From: Desulfobacterales bacterium
Lineage (GTDB): Bacteria > Desulfobacterota > Desulfobacteria > Desulfobacterales > UBA11574
Direction of reading: 5' to 3'
DNA: 18,102 bases
Assembly: GCA_030145595.1 (NCBI GenBank)
Contig: JAQYVG010000033.1
Location: 1-18,102 of the forward strand
Each line of letters opens with the position of its first letter. Position 1 is the stretch's first letter. Position numbers and translations under genes: made by a program. Below, piece after piece: positions 1-6,960 of the stretch. Under the pieces are notes generated by a model. That model saw nothing but the letters and a program-made list of their open reading frames with translations. It searched no databases and was not told where the DNA came from.

Positions 1-899
1 GCGATAAACGGCAAATAATCTTCCAGGGGTATAACTTCTTCCTCCGAATTAAAAAACCTTTCTAAAACTGGCATAAGTTTTCTCCCTGAACCTTGCCTTT
101 TTATTGCCAGATCTCTTAATAACGGAGAAATCCTTTTTCGCAACCTAAACAGTCCTGGATCTTCTAGCTGCGAAATCTTTGATATCCTATGTGGACTGAT
201 TGCACAGTTAACAATTAAATATGGTAGTGCTTTTTTTCCATCATTTCCGTATTCAGCTTCTTCAAAATTACCCTTTCCATCAGGTAGACAATACAATGGT
301 TGATATGCCAAGAAATCAATAAACCCTTCACTGTGAGGGCCTAATTTTTCAAATGATGTTAAAGCGTTATTTTTTTCTAGCTCACTTCCAACTCCAGTAA
401 ATTTTATTGAATTCTTATTATAGGGTTTAGAAACCGGATCATGAAATAAACCGGATGATTTGAATGTTAAGAATCTTCTATCAGGTAAAGGAATATAACA
501 TTGACGTAGGTTAGCAACCGAAAACTGCGCCTTGTCATAATGTCTATCCGTCATCGCAACGATAATTTTACCCCCTCTCGTCAATATTTCATTTGCCACC
601 TTAGGCTTACCACAAAGAAAAATTCCTTTGTTTTCCATGATATAATCAGCAAGAGTCTTATCCCCTTTTATCTTTTCTGCAGCTAACTTTTTATTGCAAA
701 TTTCCATCTTTCCTGTTTTCTCCTCAGGCAATACCTGCATAAACACCGGTCTTAATACTCGATCATTTAACAACGCCTGTTTAACTAACTTAATCGCTTC
801 TGAATCAGAATCGAATAAGTTCACAATCTCCGGATATTTATCCAATCCTTCCTCTTGCAAATACTTATTCCATACCATTTCTTTAATCATGCTCCGCAT
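1..899 (-). CDS. Partial hypothetical protein (C-terminus beyond window)
   Basis: A continuous minus-strand frame of about 299 codons runs off the left edge, so the C-terminus is missing. I do not recognise the family. The N-terminus reads MRSMIKEMVWNKYLQEEG; a start three codons in (base 890) is equally possible, and neither has a good ribosome binding site. An in-frame TGA lies directly before the first ATG. The protein is soluble-looking, with no membrane segment or signal peptide, and carries blocks such as IPLPDRRFLTFKSSG, KFTGVGSELEKNN and LGPHSEGFIDFLAYQP. These glycine/lysine-rich turns loosely recall SelO-like or other atypical kinase folds, but that is a guess. Codon use is AT-rich, unlike the neighbouring helicase gene, which fits an accessory gene. 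Confidence 0.75.
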   Translation of the reverse strand, partial: MRSMIKEMVWNKYLQEEGLDKYPEIVNLFDSDSEAIKLVKQALLNDRVLRPVFMQVLPEEKTGKMEICNKKLAAEKIKGDKTLADYIMENKGIFLCGKPKVANEILTRGGKIIVAMTDRHYDKAQFSVANLRQCYIPLPDRRFLTFKSSGLFHDPVSKPYNKNSIKFTGVGSELEKNNALTSFEKLGPHSEGFIDFLAYQPLYCLPDGKGNFEEAEYGNDGKKALPYLIVNCAISPHRISKISQLEDPGLFRLRKRISPLLRDLAIKRQGSGRKLMPVLERFFNSEEEVIPLEDYLPFI

Positions 900-1103
900 T
901 CATTTTTTCTGCATTTCCGAGTACATTGGCTATTTGTACCAACTGTCATTTGTCCGTTATCCAAAGTTTATACTGCAAGCTGCAATAACTCAACCCACCG
1001 GCAATTAGTTCCAATTAAAAATATCGCATAATGTCCTGAAGATCTCTATCCAGACTCCACTCATCAAGCAAATTATAAACTAATGTACGTCCCCAAGAAA
1101 AGA
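900..1103. other. Spacer between partial gene and hrpB end, with GGGGACGT motif
   Basis: I see no gene here. The minus strand carries GGGGACGT (bases 1087-1094) about 10 bases after the hrpB stop codon. It is the same core motif that recurs at 3722, 3779 and 4413. No clear hairpin plus T-run terminator is visible. Confidence 0.4.
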
Positions 1104-3635
1104 TTATGACTTTGATTGAACCTTTTTTGTTGATCGTTTAACACCACTGGTAGCCTTCGCCGCCAGAGGATCATCCGGCCAGAAATGTTTAGGATAGCGG
1201 CCTTTGAGTTCTTTTTTAACTTCGGGGTAGCTGCGTTGCCAGAATCCGCCCAGATCTGAGGTGACTTGAATTGGGCGCCGGGCCGGAGAAAGCAGGTGCA
1301 GAAGCAGAACCACCTTGCCGTCGCAAATGGTGGGAGTATCCGCTTTTCCAAACATCTCCTGGATACGTACCGCCAGCAGCGGCGGTTCCTCCATGCGGTA
1401 TTCGATACGAACTTTTGAACCGCTGGGTACGGATATGCTGACGGGCGCATCAACGGCAAGCTTCTGCTGTTTCTCCCATCCCAACATGGCCTTGAATATT
1501 TCTTTTAGATTAATCTGTTTGAGCTGTTCGGCCCGATTGATGCCAATCAGATACGGCGCCAACCAGCTCAAATCGGCCTGCAGTCGGCGATCACTCAGAT
1601 CCGGCCAGTCCATTTCCGGTTGCCAGCCACGCAGGCAATTCACCCGGGCCTGGAATTGACGTGATTCCCGGCCCCAAGGCAAACACTCCATACCCATTCG
1701 TTCAATGCCTGTCAACACGGCTCGGCTGATCTCCTCGGGGTCGATACCGGATAACGGATTTTCCTTGATAACGATTTCCCTCAAACTAAGACGACGTGTC
1801 GCAACCACCCTGGCTGAGGAGTCATCCCAATAAACCTGTCGGCTTTCCGATAACAGATCACTGTGATCTCGTTTCAAGTCGGACAGCTCCAGAGACTCGG
1901 CCAGGAATATTCGCCCCTCCTTCCGGCCCGCATCCAATTGGGGCACCACCAGGTATTCGCTCGCTGCCAGCGGATCGCTAGGGGGGAGAACAGCCCCGCG
2001 GCCCGTGGCCAAAAGGTATCGTTCTTGCTGGTTTGGGCGGCGGCGGGCAATACGATCTGGGTAAGCATATACCAGAAGATTGCCCATTTCATCCACATTG
2101 CGTGGACCGTTTTTACCGGCGACAAGTTGGTGCCAGCTCCGAGCTGCCCGGTCAATACGGCGACATATTGCCGGATCGCCCCCTTCCCGGTTGACCGCAT
2201 CAGCGCCCTTTTTCCGCCATAATTCAAGCAAACGGTATCGCAATCGCAGATCGGCTGAGGGGGTGCGCCGATCCCGTTTGACAATATCGCGCTCAGATAA
2301 AATGGCCGATATGTCGCAGGCCAGCGGGACTTGCCCTATTTTCTGGGCCATGAGAAGCATATGACCGAGGCGAGGATGGATCGGCAAGGCGGCAAGTTGT
2401 TTCCCTGTATCAGTGATACGTCCGGACGCGTTAAGTGCATCTAAAGAGCGAAGCAGTTCCCGTGCCTGCTGATAAGGGCCGGAGCGGGGTGGGTCGAGCC
2501 AGCGCAGATCCTGAGGCTCACTGACTCCCCACAAGGCCAGCTCCAGGACGAGATTGGCCAGGTCCACGGCAACGATTTCCGGAGGATGAAACGGTGTCAG
2601 GCTATGGTGCGCTCCCTTGGTCCAAAGCCGTAAACAATAGCCCGATCCCAGACGTCCGGCCCTGCCTGCACGTTGGCGGGCCACTGCCCTGGACACACGG
2701 ACGGTGGTCAACCTGCTCAGCCCGTTGCTCGGCTCGAATCGAGGCCGTCGCGACCAGCCGCTGTCTACGACGCAGCCGATTCCTTCAATGGTGAGACTGG
2801 TTTCGGCAATCGAAGTTGCTAAAATCACCCGGCGGCGTCCAGCGGGATCGGGCAGAATAACGCGATCCTGTTCCCCTTGGGAGAGGTCACCGAAAAGAGG
2901 CAAGATCAACATATCGTCGAATGCGGGCTCACCGCTCAACTGCCGCTGCACATCTTTGATTTCGCCGGTGCCGGGCAGAAAAACCAGCACATCGCCTTGC
3001 TGCTCATGTATAACCCGGCGTACGCCCGTTGTCGTTATATTGCTGATTCTGCCGGATGCTTCCCGCTCAAGATATTCAATCCTGACCTCATGGTCTTGTC
3101 CCTTACCGGTAATGATGGGAACATCGCCGAGTAACCCTGCAATGGAAGATGTGTCCAGAGTGGCCGACATGACCAGTAAACGCAAATCCGCCTTGAGTTG
3201 GCACAGGTCTAAACAGAGCGCCAGGGCCAGATCGGCATGAATGGATCGTTCATGGAATTCGTCAAAAATGATCAACCCCACACCGTTTAAGTCAGGGTCA
3301 TTCTGGATCCGTCGGGTCAATATCCCTTCGGTAAGCACCTCGACACGGGTGTCTTTTGAAATTTGTCGGTCAAAACGAATTTGATAGCCAACGGTTTGAC
3401 CGACCTTCTCCCCCAGCAAAGAAGCCATCCGGGCCGCTGCCGCCCGGGTCGCCAGCCGTCGCGGTTCCAGAATGAGAATCTTCTTGTTCGAAAGCCACGG
3501 TTGATCAAGAAGCGTGAGGGGTACAATGGTGGTCTTCCCCGAACCGGGTGGTGCTGCCAGCACCGCTGAACTTTTGGCGAGCGCATTTTTCAACTCGGCG
3601 ATAATGTGTCGGATGGGATATTGCGGCAGCTGCAT
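1104..3635 (-). CDS. hrpB: ATP-dependent RNA helicase HrpB (DEAH-box)
   Basis: This is an 843-residue cytoplasmic superfamily 2 helicase, full length for HrpB. Visible motifs in order are the Walker A loop GSGKTT (residues 31-36), DEFH as the DEAH-type Walker B (125-128), SAT (157-159) and the arginine-finger motif QRAGRAGR (321-328). The HrpB-specific C-terminal region follows, with NPLSGIDPEE and a conserved CLPWGRESRQFQARV block. HrpB proteins are ATP-driven RNA helicases; their cellular role is poorly defined and mRNA processing has been proposed in E. coli. The ATG at 3635 gives the normal N-terminus just before the helicase core, although no strong ribosome binding site precedes it. The gene looks GC-richer than most of the window and is probably ancestral chromosome. 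GGGACGT-type repeats lie at both ends. Confidence 0.97.
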   Translation of the reverse strand: MQLPQYPIRHIIAELKNALAKSSAVLAAPPGSGKTTIVPLTLLDQPWLSNKKILILEPRRLATRAAAARMASLLGEKVGQTVGYQIRFDRQISKDTRVEVLTEGILTRRIQNDPDLNGVGLIIFDEFHERSIHADLALALCLDLCQLKADLRLLVMSATLDTSSIAGLLGDVPIITGKGQDHEVRIEYLEREASGRISNITTTGVRRVIHEQQGDVLVFLPGTGEIKDVQRQLSGEPAFDDMLILPLFGDLSQGEQDRVILPDPAGRRRVILATSIAETSLTIEGIGCVVDSGWSRRPRFEPSNGLSRLTTVRVSRAVARQRAGRAGRLGSGYCLRLWTKGAHHSLTPFHPPEIVAVDLANLVLELALWGVSEPQDLRWLDPPRSGPYQQARELLRSLDALNASGRITDTGKQLAALPIHPRLGHMLLMAQKIGQVPLACDISAILSERDIVKRDRRTPSADLRLRYRLLELWRKKGADAVNREGGDPAICRRIDRAARSWHQLVAGKNGPRNVDEMGNLLVYAYPDRIARRRPNQQERYLLATGRGAVLPPSDPLAASEYLVVPQLDAGRKEGRIFLAESLELSDLKRDHSDLLSESRQVYWDDSSARVVATRRLSLREIVIKENPLSGIDPEEISRAVLTGIERMGMECLPWGRESRQFQARVNCLRGWQPEMDWPDLSDRRLQADLSWLAPYLIGINRAEQLKQINLKEIFKAMLGWEKQQKLAVDAPVSISVPSGSKVRIEYRMEEPPLLAVRIQEMFGKADTPTICDGKVVLLLHLLSPARRPIQVTSDLGGFWQRSYPEVKKELKGRYPKHFWPDDPLAAKATSGVKRSTKKVQSKS

Positions 3636-3710
3636 GGTAGAGGATAGTTGAATGTAAGGCCTCGTGGTTGTTTGGTATTACCTTAGTCTGTTGACTCATT
3701 TTAAAGTTAA

Positions 3711-3801
3711 GGGCGTTTTGCGGGACGTCCATAGGCAAGAAATAAGCCATGCTTAAAAGATAGTTGTTTACTTATTCCTGGACGTCCCCAACGTCCCACT
3801 A
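3711..3801. repeat. GGGACGTCC inverted-repeat element
   Basis: GGGACGTCCA at 3722-3731 pairs with TGGACGTCCC at 3779-3788. A second inner pair is AATAAG (3741-3746) with CTTATT (3771-3776), with an asymmetric bulge on the left arm. A further ACGTCCC lies at 3791-3797. It looks like a short non-coding palindromic element of the REP/MITE kind. Similar GGGGACGT ends often go with IS200/RAYT-type transposases, but no transposase is present, so the link is an inference. Confidence 0.55.
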
Positions 3802-3886
3802 ATATTATACATTCGTTGCTAATATAACAGGAAACTTATAATTCGATGAGTGCCCCTTTTTCATCCTGTAAGTCCACCAGATCCCG

Positions 3887-4348
3887 CTACTCGATGACCT
3901 GTTTGGTTCTTAGCTCGTTCCGAAGAAGCTCGACACGCCGGCGATTTGCACCAAAATCTGAATAGCCGATGCGAGACGCCGAACGAATCGAGATGATCCC
4001 ATTGGATGAATTAAAGTATAATTCAAGATCATCTATAAATCGGAAGATCCGACTCTTGCATTCCACATGGATGTAGTTATCGGTTGCCGTGACAATGACC
4101 CACCCGGGCATTGATACTATTTCATCCCGGATAAGGGGCCAACTTACGTTAGGATCCCCTTTTAGGCGAAACGGGTCAATTGCATGCTGTGGGTCTTTTG
4201 CTTCTGACGATATACAATTTGGGCTTTTGGGGCAGCCTCTAAGTCCGGACGGACCGATACCGATCGCCTCGGGTCGTTTCCCGGAGCACCCATTGACCAT
4301 AAACAGAATCAGTGCCAATTTTAAACCTGGTTCAAAAAACCTGTACAT
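3887..4348 (-). CDS. DUF1499 family lipoprotein
   Basis: A 153-residue protein with a lipoprotein signal sequence: a charged start, a hydrophobic core, and a lipobox ending MVNGC with the lipidated cysteine at residue 21. The mature part matches the DUF1499 layout: GLRGCPKSPNCISSEA near its start, a central MPGWVIVTATDNYIHVEC strand pair, and a C-terminal IRSASRIGYSDFGANRRRVE block that is the most conserved stretch of the family. Biochemical function is unknown. It is probably anchored to the periplasmic face of a membrane. A G-rich binding site lies about 10 bases before the ATG. It is monocistronic, with long spacers on both sides that carry GGACGTCC repeats. Confidence 0.92.
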   Translation of the reverse strand: MYRFFEPGLKLALILFMVNGCSGKRPEAIGIGPSGLRGCPKSPNCISSEAKDPQHAIDPFRLKGDPNVSWPLIRDEIVSMPGWVIVTATDNYIHVECKSRIFRFIDDLELYFNSSNGIISIRSASRIGYSDFGANRRRVELLRNELRTKQVIE

Positions 4349-4410
4349 TTACACAAACCCCTTTTCCCCTTGCCCTATAAAAAAGGTTTTAAAAAATTAT
4401 TTTTATATCT

Positions 4411-4478
4411 ATGGACGTCCTGCAAATCCTGCCTGAACTATGCAAAAAGTTAAATCGTATGACCGTCCCCAAAGTTCC
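4411..4478. repeat. GGACGTCC / GGGGACGG repeat remnant upstream of the DUF1499 gene
   Basis: The minus strand carries CTTTGGGGACGG (about 4461-4472) and, 40 bases on, GGACGTCC (4413-4420), separated by an AT-rich stretch. This has the same vocabulary as the element at 3711-3801 and looks like a collapsed copy of the same mobile or palindromic element. The rest of the 4349-4538 spacer shows no gene. Confidence 0.45.
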
Positions 4479-4538
4479 AGAAATAGGCCGCCCAAATGCC
4501 GTGATATGTTATGGCTGAAGTTTAATCAAGCATCGAAA

Positions 4539-4626
4539 TGTTGAAGGATAGTACAGACTTGGAAGTTTTCAGCAAAATCTTCTATTGGCAATTAGACTGC
4601 ACCATTCAAAGACCCTGTTGTTATGC
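4539..4626 (-). repeat. attC-like recombination site of the nitroreductase cassette
   Basis: On the minus strand the site opens with GCATAAC (4626-4620), four bases after the nitroreductase stop codon. CATAAC is the exact reverse complement of GTTATG at the cassette start (5268-5263). An imperfect palindrome follows: TTTGAATGGTGCAGTC (4610-4595) faces GTCTGTACTATCCTTCAA (4558-4541), with mismatches, wobble pairs and an unpaired T, as attC stems have. The 3' core should be GTTRRRY, but the best candidate here is ATTTCGA (A at 4539). The 5' spacer is also longer than usual, so the right half is degraded or atypical. Confidence 0.55.
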
Positions 4627-4630
4627 GCCG

Positions 4631-5236
4631 CTATGCAAACCTGTTTTTAATAATCACCTCATCTATATCTAGCTGACCCGGTCGTGGCCACGCCTCTTTC
4701 GTACTCTTGCCAATAGCAACAAACATTGCGATCACATGGTCGCCGGGAAGATGAATAAGTTCAGCAACTTTTTTGAAATCGAAACCATCCATTGGGCATG
4801 AGTCATATCCCATTGATTTTGCGGCAAGCATTAATGTTTGTGCGACTATACCACAAGATCTCATTGCCTCATCTCTCTGAACCTGATCTTTGCCTCGATA
4901 GTAATCATCGATAGCTGGAAGCATAAACTCCCGGACCTCGTTTGGGGCATTAATCCAGTATCGACTAGACTGCCTCTCCCATGACTTTAGGTCGGCACAT
5001 AGAACAATGAATAACGAAGCATCTGTCACCTGCGCTTGATCCCAAGCCACCTCCCTAATTTGTTTTTTTAACTCCTGGTCAGTTACCACAACAAAACGCC
5101 AATTTTGAATATTGAACGCCGTGGGAGACAGCACGGCCAAAGACAGAAGCTCATTCACTTCTTCTTCGGTCATGCTATGGTTTACATCAAAATGCTTAAC
5201 AGCTCGACGTGAACGTATTGCATCTACTGTTCTCAT
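4631..5236 (-). CDS. Nitroreductase family FMN-dependent oxidoreductase (integron cassette gene)
   Basis: A 201-residue protein of the nitroreductase family, which uses FMN and NAD(P)H to reduce nitro compounds, quinones or enones in the cytoplasm. RSRRAVKHF (residues 8-16) is the FMN-phosphate binding start, SPTAFNIQNWRFVVV (38-52) the second conserved block, and GYDSCPMDGFD (143-153) the late flavin-contact region. The physiological substrate cannot be read from sequence. The frame stays open to 5332, but the ATG at 5236 is chosen because an AGGAGG site sits just before it and the family starts there. The upstream extension overlaps a recombination site and another small gene. The gene fits between matching GTTATG/CATAAC core sites and so looks like an integron cassette. 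Confidence 0.93.
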   Translation of the reverse strand: MRTVDAIRSRRAVKHFDVNHSMTEEEVNELLSLAVLSPTAFNIQNWRFVVVTDQELKKQIREVAWDQAQVTDASLFIVLCADLKSWERQSSRYWINAPNEVREFMLPAIDDYYRGKDQVQRDEAMRSCGIVAQTLMLAAKSMGYDSCPMDGFDFKKVAELIHLPGDHVIAMFVAIGKSTKEAWPRPGQLDIDEVIIKNRFA

Positions 5237-5262
5237 ACTATCCCTCCTTTTTTCTTTAGAAA

Positions 5263-5290
5263 CATAACGCTGGAGCGACTGGTTAGCTTG
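5263..5290 (-). repeat. Collapsed attC remnant between two cassette genes
   Basis: On the minus strand AAGCTAAC, then CAGTCGCTCCAG, then CGTTATG. The first part looks like an attC left core with its spacer and inner box; the last is a right core (G^TTATG). The hairpin that should lie between them is missing, so the site looks internally deleted. The TAA of the upstream small gene falls inside GCTAAC, a position often seen for cassette stop codons. Confidence 0.45.
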
Positions 5291-5423
5291 ATCCGGAACG
5301 CTTTCCATCAAGCCAATGGGCCGCACCTGCAAAGACGAAGTACATCACAAGTGCTGATATTGCTAAAGAGGCTTTACCTTTTGGTATTTCAACCGATAAG
5401 CACATATTGGGCTGTTTTTCCAT
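5283..5423 (-). CDS. Small single-pass membrane protein (46 residues)
   Basis: A short gene, not recognised as a known family. The protein begins MEKQPNMCLSVEIPKGK, has one hydrophobic segment (about residues 18-36, ASLAISALVMYFVFAGAAH) and ends in a short basic tail, WLDGKRSGSS. An AGGGG binding site lies seven bases before the ATG at 5423. The TAA stop is embedded in the GCTAAC core of the attC remnant downstream. Small membrane proteins of unknown role are common cassette cargo. A good -10 box with palindromes lies about 70 bases upstream. It overlaps the discarded 5' extension of the nitroreductase frame. Confidence 0.6.
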   Translation of the reverse strand: MEKQPNMCLSVEIPKGKASLAISALVMYFVFAGAAHWLDGKRSGSS

Positions 5424-5474
5424 TGGCGAACCCCTGAACAGAGGTTAGGAGAAATAATGGTTGGCCAGGACCTG

Positions 5475-5511
5475 AGATATTTACAAATATCTATTATAAC
5501 ACAAAATTGTG
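5475..5511 (-). promoter_or_regulatory. Candidate promoter with flanking palindromes
   Basis: The minus strand has a perfect TATAAT (5498-5493). Directly downstream is a perfect palindrome, AGATATTT-AC-AAATATCT (5475-5492). Directly upstream is CACAAAATTGTG on the plus strand (5500-5511), an inverted CACAA/TTGTG pair. No convincing -35 box is visible at 17 bases. The arrangement suits a repressed or activated promoter for the minus-strand genes at 5423 and 5236. This is inferred from base pattern only. Confidence 0.4.
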
Positions 5512-5574
5512 ATAACGATATTAGCTTATCTCAAAAATTATTCCCTGTCCATTTCTGAGATACCTTGCAATTTG

Positions 5575-5650
5575 AACAAATATCTTAATGGTTTCAAACC
5601 CTTTGATACGATTAACATATCTGGTGCTCAGTTGCAGCATTTTAATGAAA
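5575..5650. repeat. Repeat B, copy 1 (similar to 14225-14300)
   Basis: The plus strand shares TTTGATACGATTAAC and flanking bases with the copy near 14250, about 70-75% identical by eye over 60 bases. Read on the minus strand, both encode a short stretch around TRYVNRIK. Copy 1 has one extra A afterwards, which changes the frame. It looks like a decayed gene fragment or intergenic repeat, not a working gene. Confidence 0.5.
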
Positions 5651-5754
5651 ATCTGGTCATCCCCTCAACACTACATATGGTATATTTTCGTTTAGATCCG
5701 GTCAGGTCTTGAATTGACGATTTCTTGCCTGTATGTACACTAGGGGATTTAATG

Positions 5755-5890
5755 GGTCAATACCAGATTCGGAATCCCAATCACGCAAATTTTAGGGTTT
5801 GGTTTTTTTGTGATGAAAGGCAGTATCGTAAATTGTAGCTCCAGAAGCCTGAACACAAGATATAGGATTTTTGGACTTTCAGGTCTGCAG
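5755..5890. repeat. Dispersed repeat A, variant copy f
   Basis: GGTCAATACCAGATTCGGAA and the following 40 bases closely match 17020-17080 (copy g). CACAAGATATAGGATTTTTGG further on matches the CCGCAAGATATGGAATTTTGG block near 17088. No gene is supported in the spacer from about 5510 to 6136, which this repeat partly fills. Confidence 0.55.
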
Positions 5891-6136
5891 GTGATGATCT
5901 GCCAATTCAGATACACATTACGCATCATTGAAGTTAAAGGATTTTAGAACGAATGAACAACATAGCAAATATCTTTGTTCCTACAATTAAACAGCTCACA
6001 GTTATCTTATAGATGTTAAAAGTTATTATTGAAAAAGGAATGGGTTGCCTCGACATTTGTGATTTTTTGTCTTATTTTCCATCTGATAAGAATACGTTAT
6101 CATTCCAACCACGGTAATTAATTAGGAGGGTAACCT

Positions 6137-6907
6137 ATGGATTGTGAAAAGTTTAAGATACGATATCCTGAAAAAGAATGCACACTTGATCAAGATGAGG
6201 AATGGGTCACTATAGTTACCCGAGACAGTACTGAAAAGATTAGACTGAACGATTATGAGAAATTTTATGAGATTCCCGGACTTTATGAGAAGGTAATCTA
6301 TGACAAACTTAAATGCGATTCTCATAGGGTGATTTGTGAATTACTTAATAATGAAATTGAAAAAGTTGTATTTAATAAAAAAAAACTAAGGGTTTTGGAT
6401 TTTGGTGCCGGCAACGGAGTTGTGGGCGAATGCCTGGATAAGGTGGTTGGCTGCAAGGTTCTCATTGGCCTTGACATTATCCAACAGGCGCGAGATGCAG
6501 TTGAACGCGACCGACCAAAGCTTTATGATGAATACTACGTTATGGACATTAGTCAAATGGATGAATGCAAACAGAAGATCCTCAATGAATGGAATTTCAA
6601 TGCGCTGGTCACCGTTGGTGCGCTGGGTTACGGCGACATCCCCCCCCAAGCTTTTATCAACGCTTTCAACACCATTGAGGATCGGGGTTGGATTGCTTTT
6701 AACATCAAAGATCGTTTCCTGAACGGAGATGATGACACAGGATACAAGGATACGCTCAAAGCTATGATGGGAGACAGTTTAGAAGTGCTTCAGAAAAAAC
6801 GCTATTGCCATCGGCTTTCTTTATCAGGTGAATCACTGTACTACTACGCCATTATCGGCCGAAAAGTAAACAACACTCATCCTTATAGCCATAAGAAAAA
6901 GGCTTGA
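6137..6907 (+). CDS. SAM-dependent class I methyltransferase
   Basis: A 256-residue cytoplasmic protein. It has the Rossmann-fold methyltransferase motif I, LDFGAGNGVVGE (residues 87-98), followed by the acidic residue that binds the SAM ribose, D113 in LIGLDI. A later VTVGALGYGDIP block matches motif IV. An N-terminal domain of about 80 residues of unknown type precedes it. The substrate is not predictable. A strong AGGAGG lies just before the ATG. It is convergent with the methyltransferase gene at 6961-8010 with a 53-base gap. Inside the coding sequence, at 6640-6647, lies a run of eight C bases (encoding the end of I and PP), a tract that could slip and shift the frame. The gene reads intact here. 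Confidence 0.88.
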   Translation: MDCEKFKIRYPEKECTLDQDEEWVTIVTRDSTEKIRLNDYEKFYEIPGLYEKVIYDKLKCDSHRVICELLNNEIEKVVFNKKKLRVLDFGAGNGVVGECLDKVVGCKVLIGLDIIQQARDAVERDRPKLYDEYYVMDISQMDECKQKILNEWNFNALVTVGALGYGDIPPQAFINAFNTIEDRGWIAFNIKDRFLNGDDDTGYKDTLKAMMGDSLEVLQKKRYCHRLSLSGESLYYYAIIGRKVNNTHPYSHKKKA

Positions 6908-6960
6908 CTGTGAACTAAGAGAGGAAGGTTGAATGTTAAGAAAAAAATCTGTTTACTATC

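Larger units (their letters stand above)
4539..5267 (-). mobile_element. Candidate integron gene cassette carrying the nitroreductase
   Basis: The cassette starts at the minus-strand G^TTATG junction (G at 5268) and ends in the attC at 4626-4539. One gene lies in the same direction as the attC, and a four-base gap separates stop codon and attC, as in classical cassettes. The start/attC complementarity is six bases, shorter than for the cassettes at 10401-12108, and the right end is imperfect, so confidence is moderate. Confidence 0.6.

Noticed and set aside
694..1008. 104-codon open frame on the plus strand
   Set aside because: It lies antisense to the clear coding frame at 1-899 and reads as a shadow.
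5237..5332. Longer start for the nitroreductase
   Set aside because: A strong AGGAGG precedes 5236, the family starts there, and the extension overlaps the attC remnant and another gene.
5320..5449. Plus-strand frame reading TKYITSADIAKEALPFG
   Set aside because: Antisense to the better-supported 46-residue gene with its own binding site; no start codon and no family match.
5509..5712. 67-codon plus-strand frame
   Set aside because: It overlaps repeat B and the promoter palindromes, lacks a binding site, and shows no protein character.
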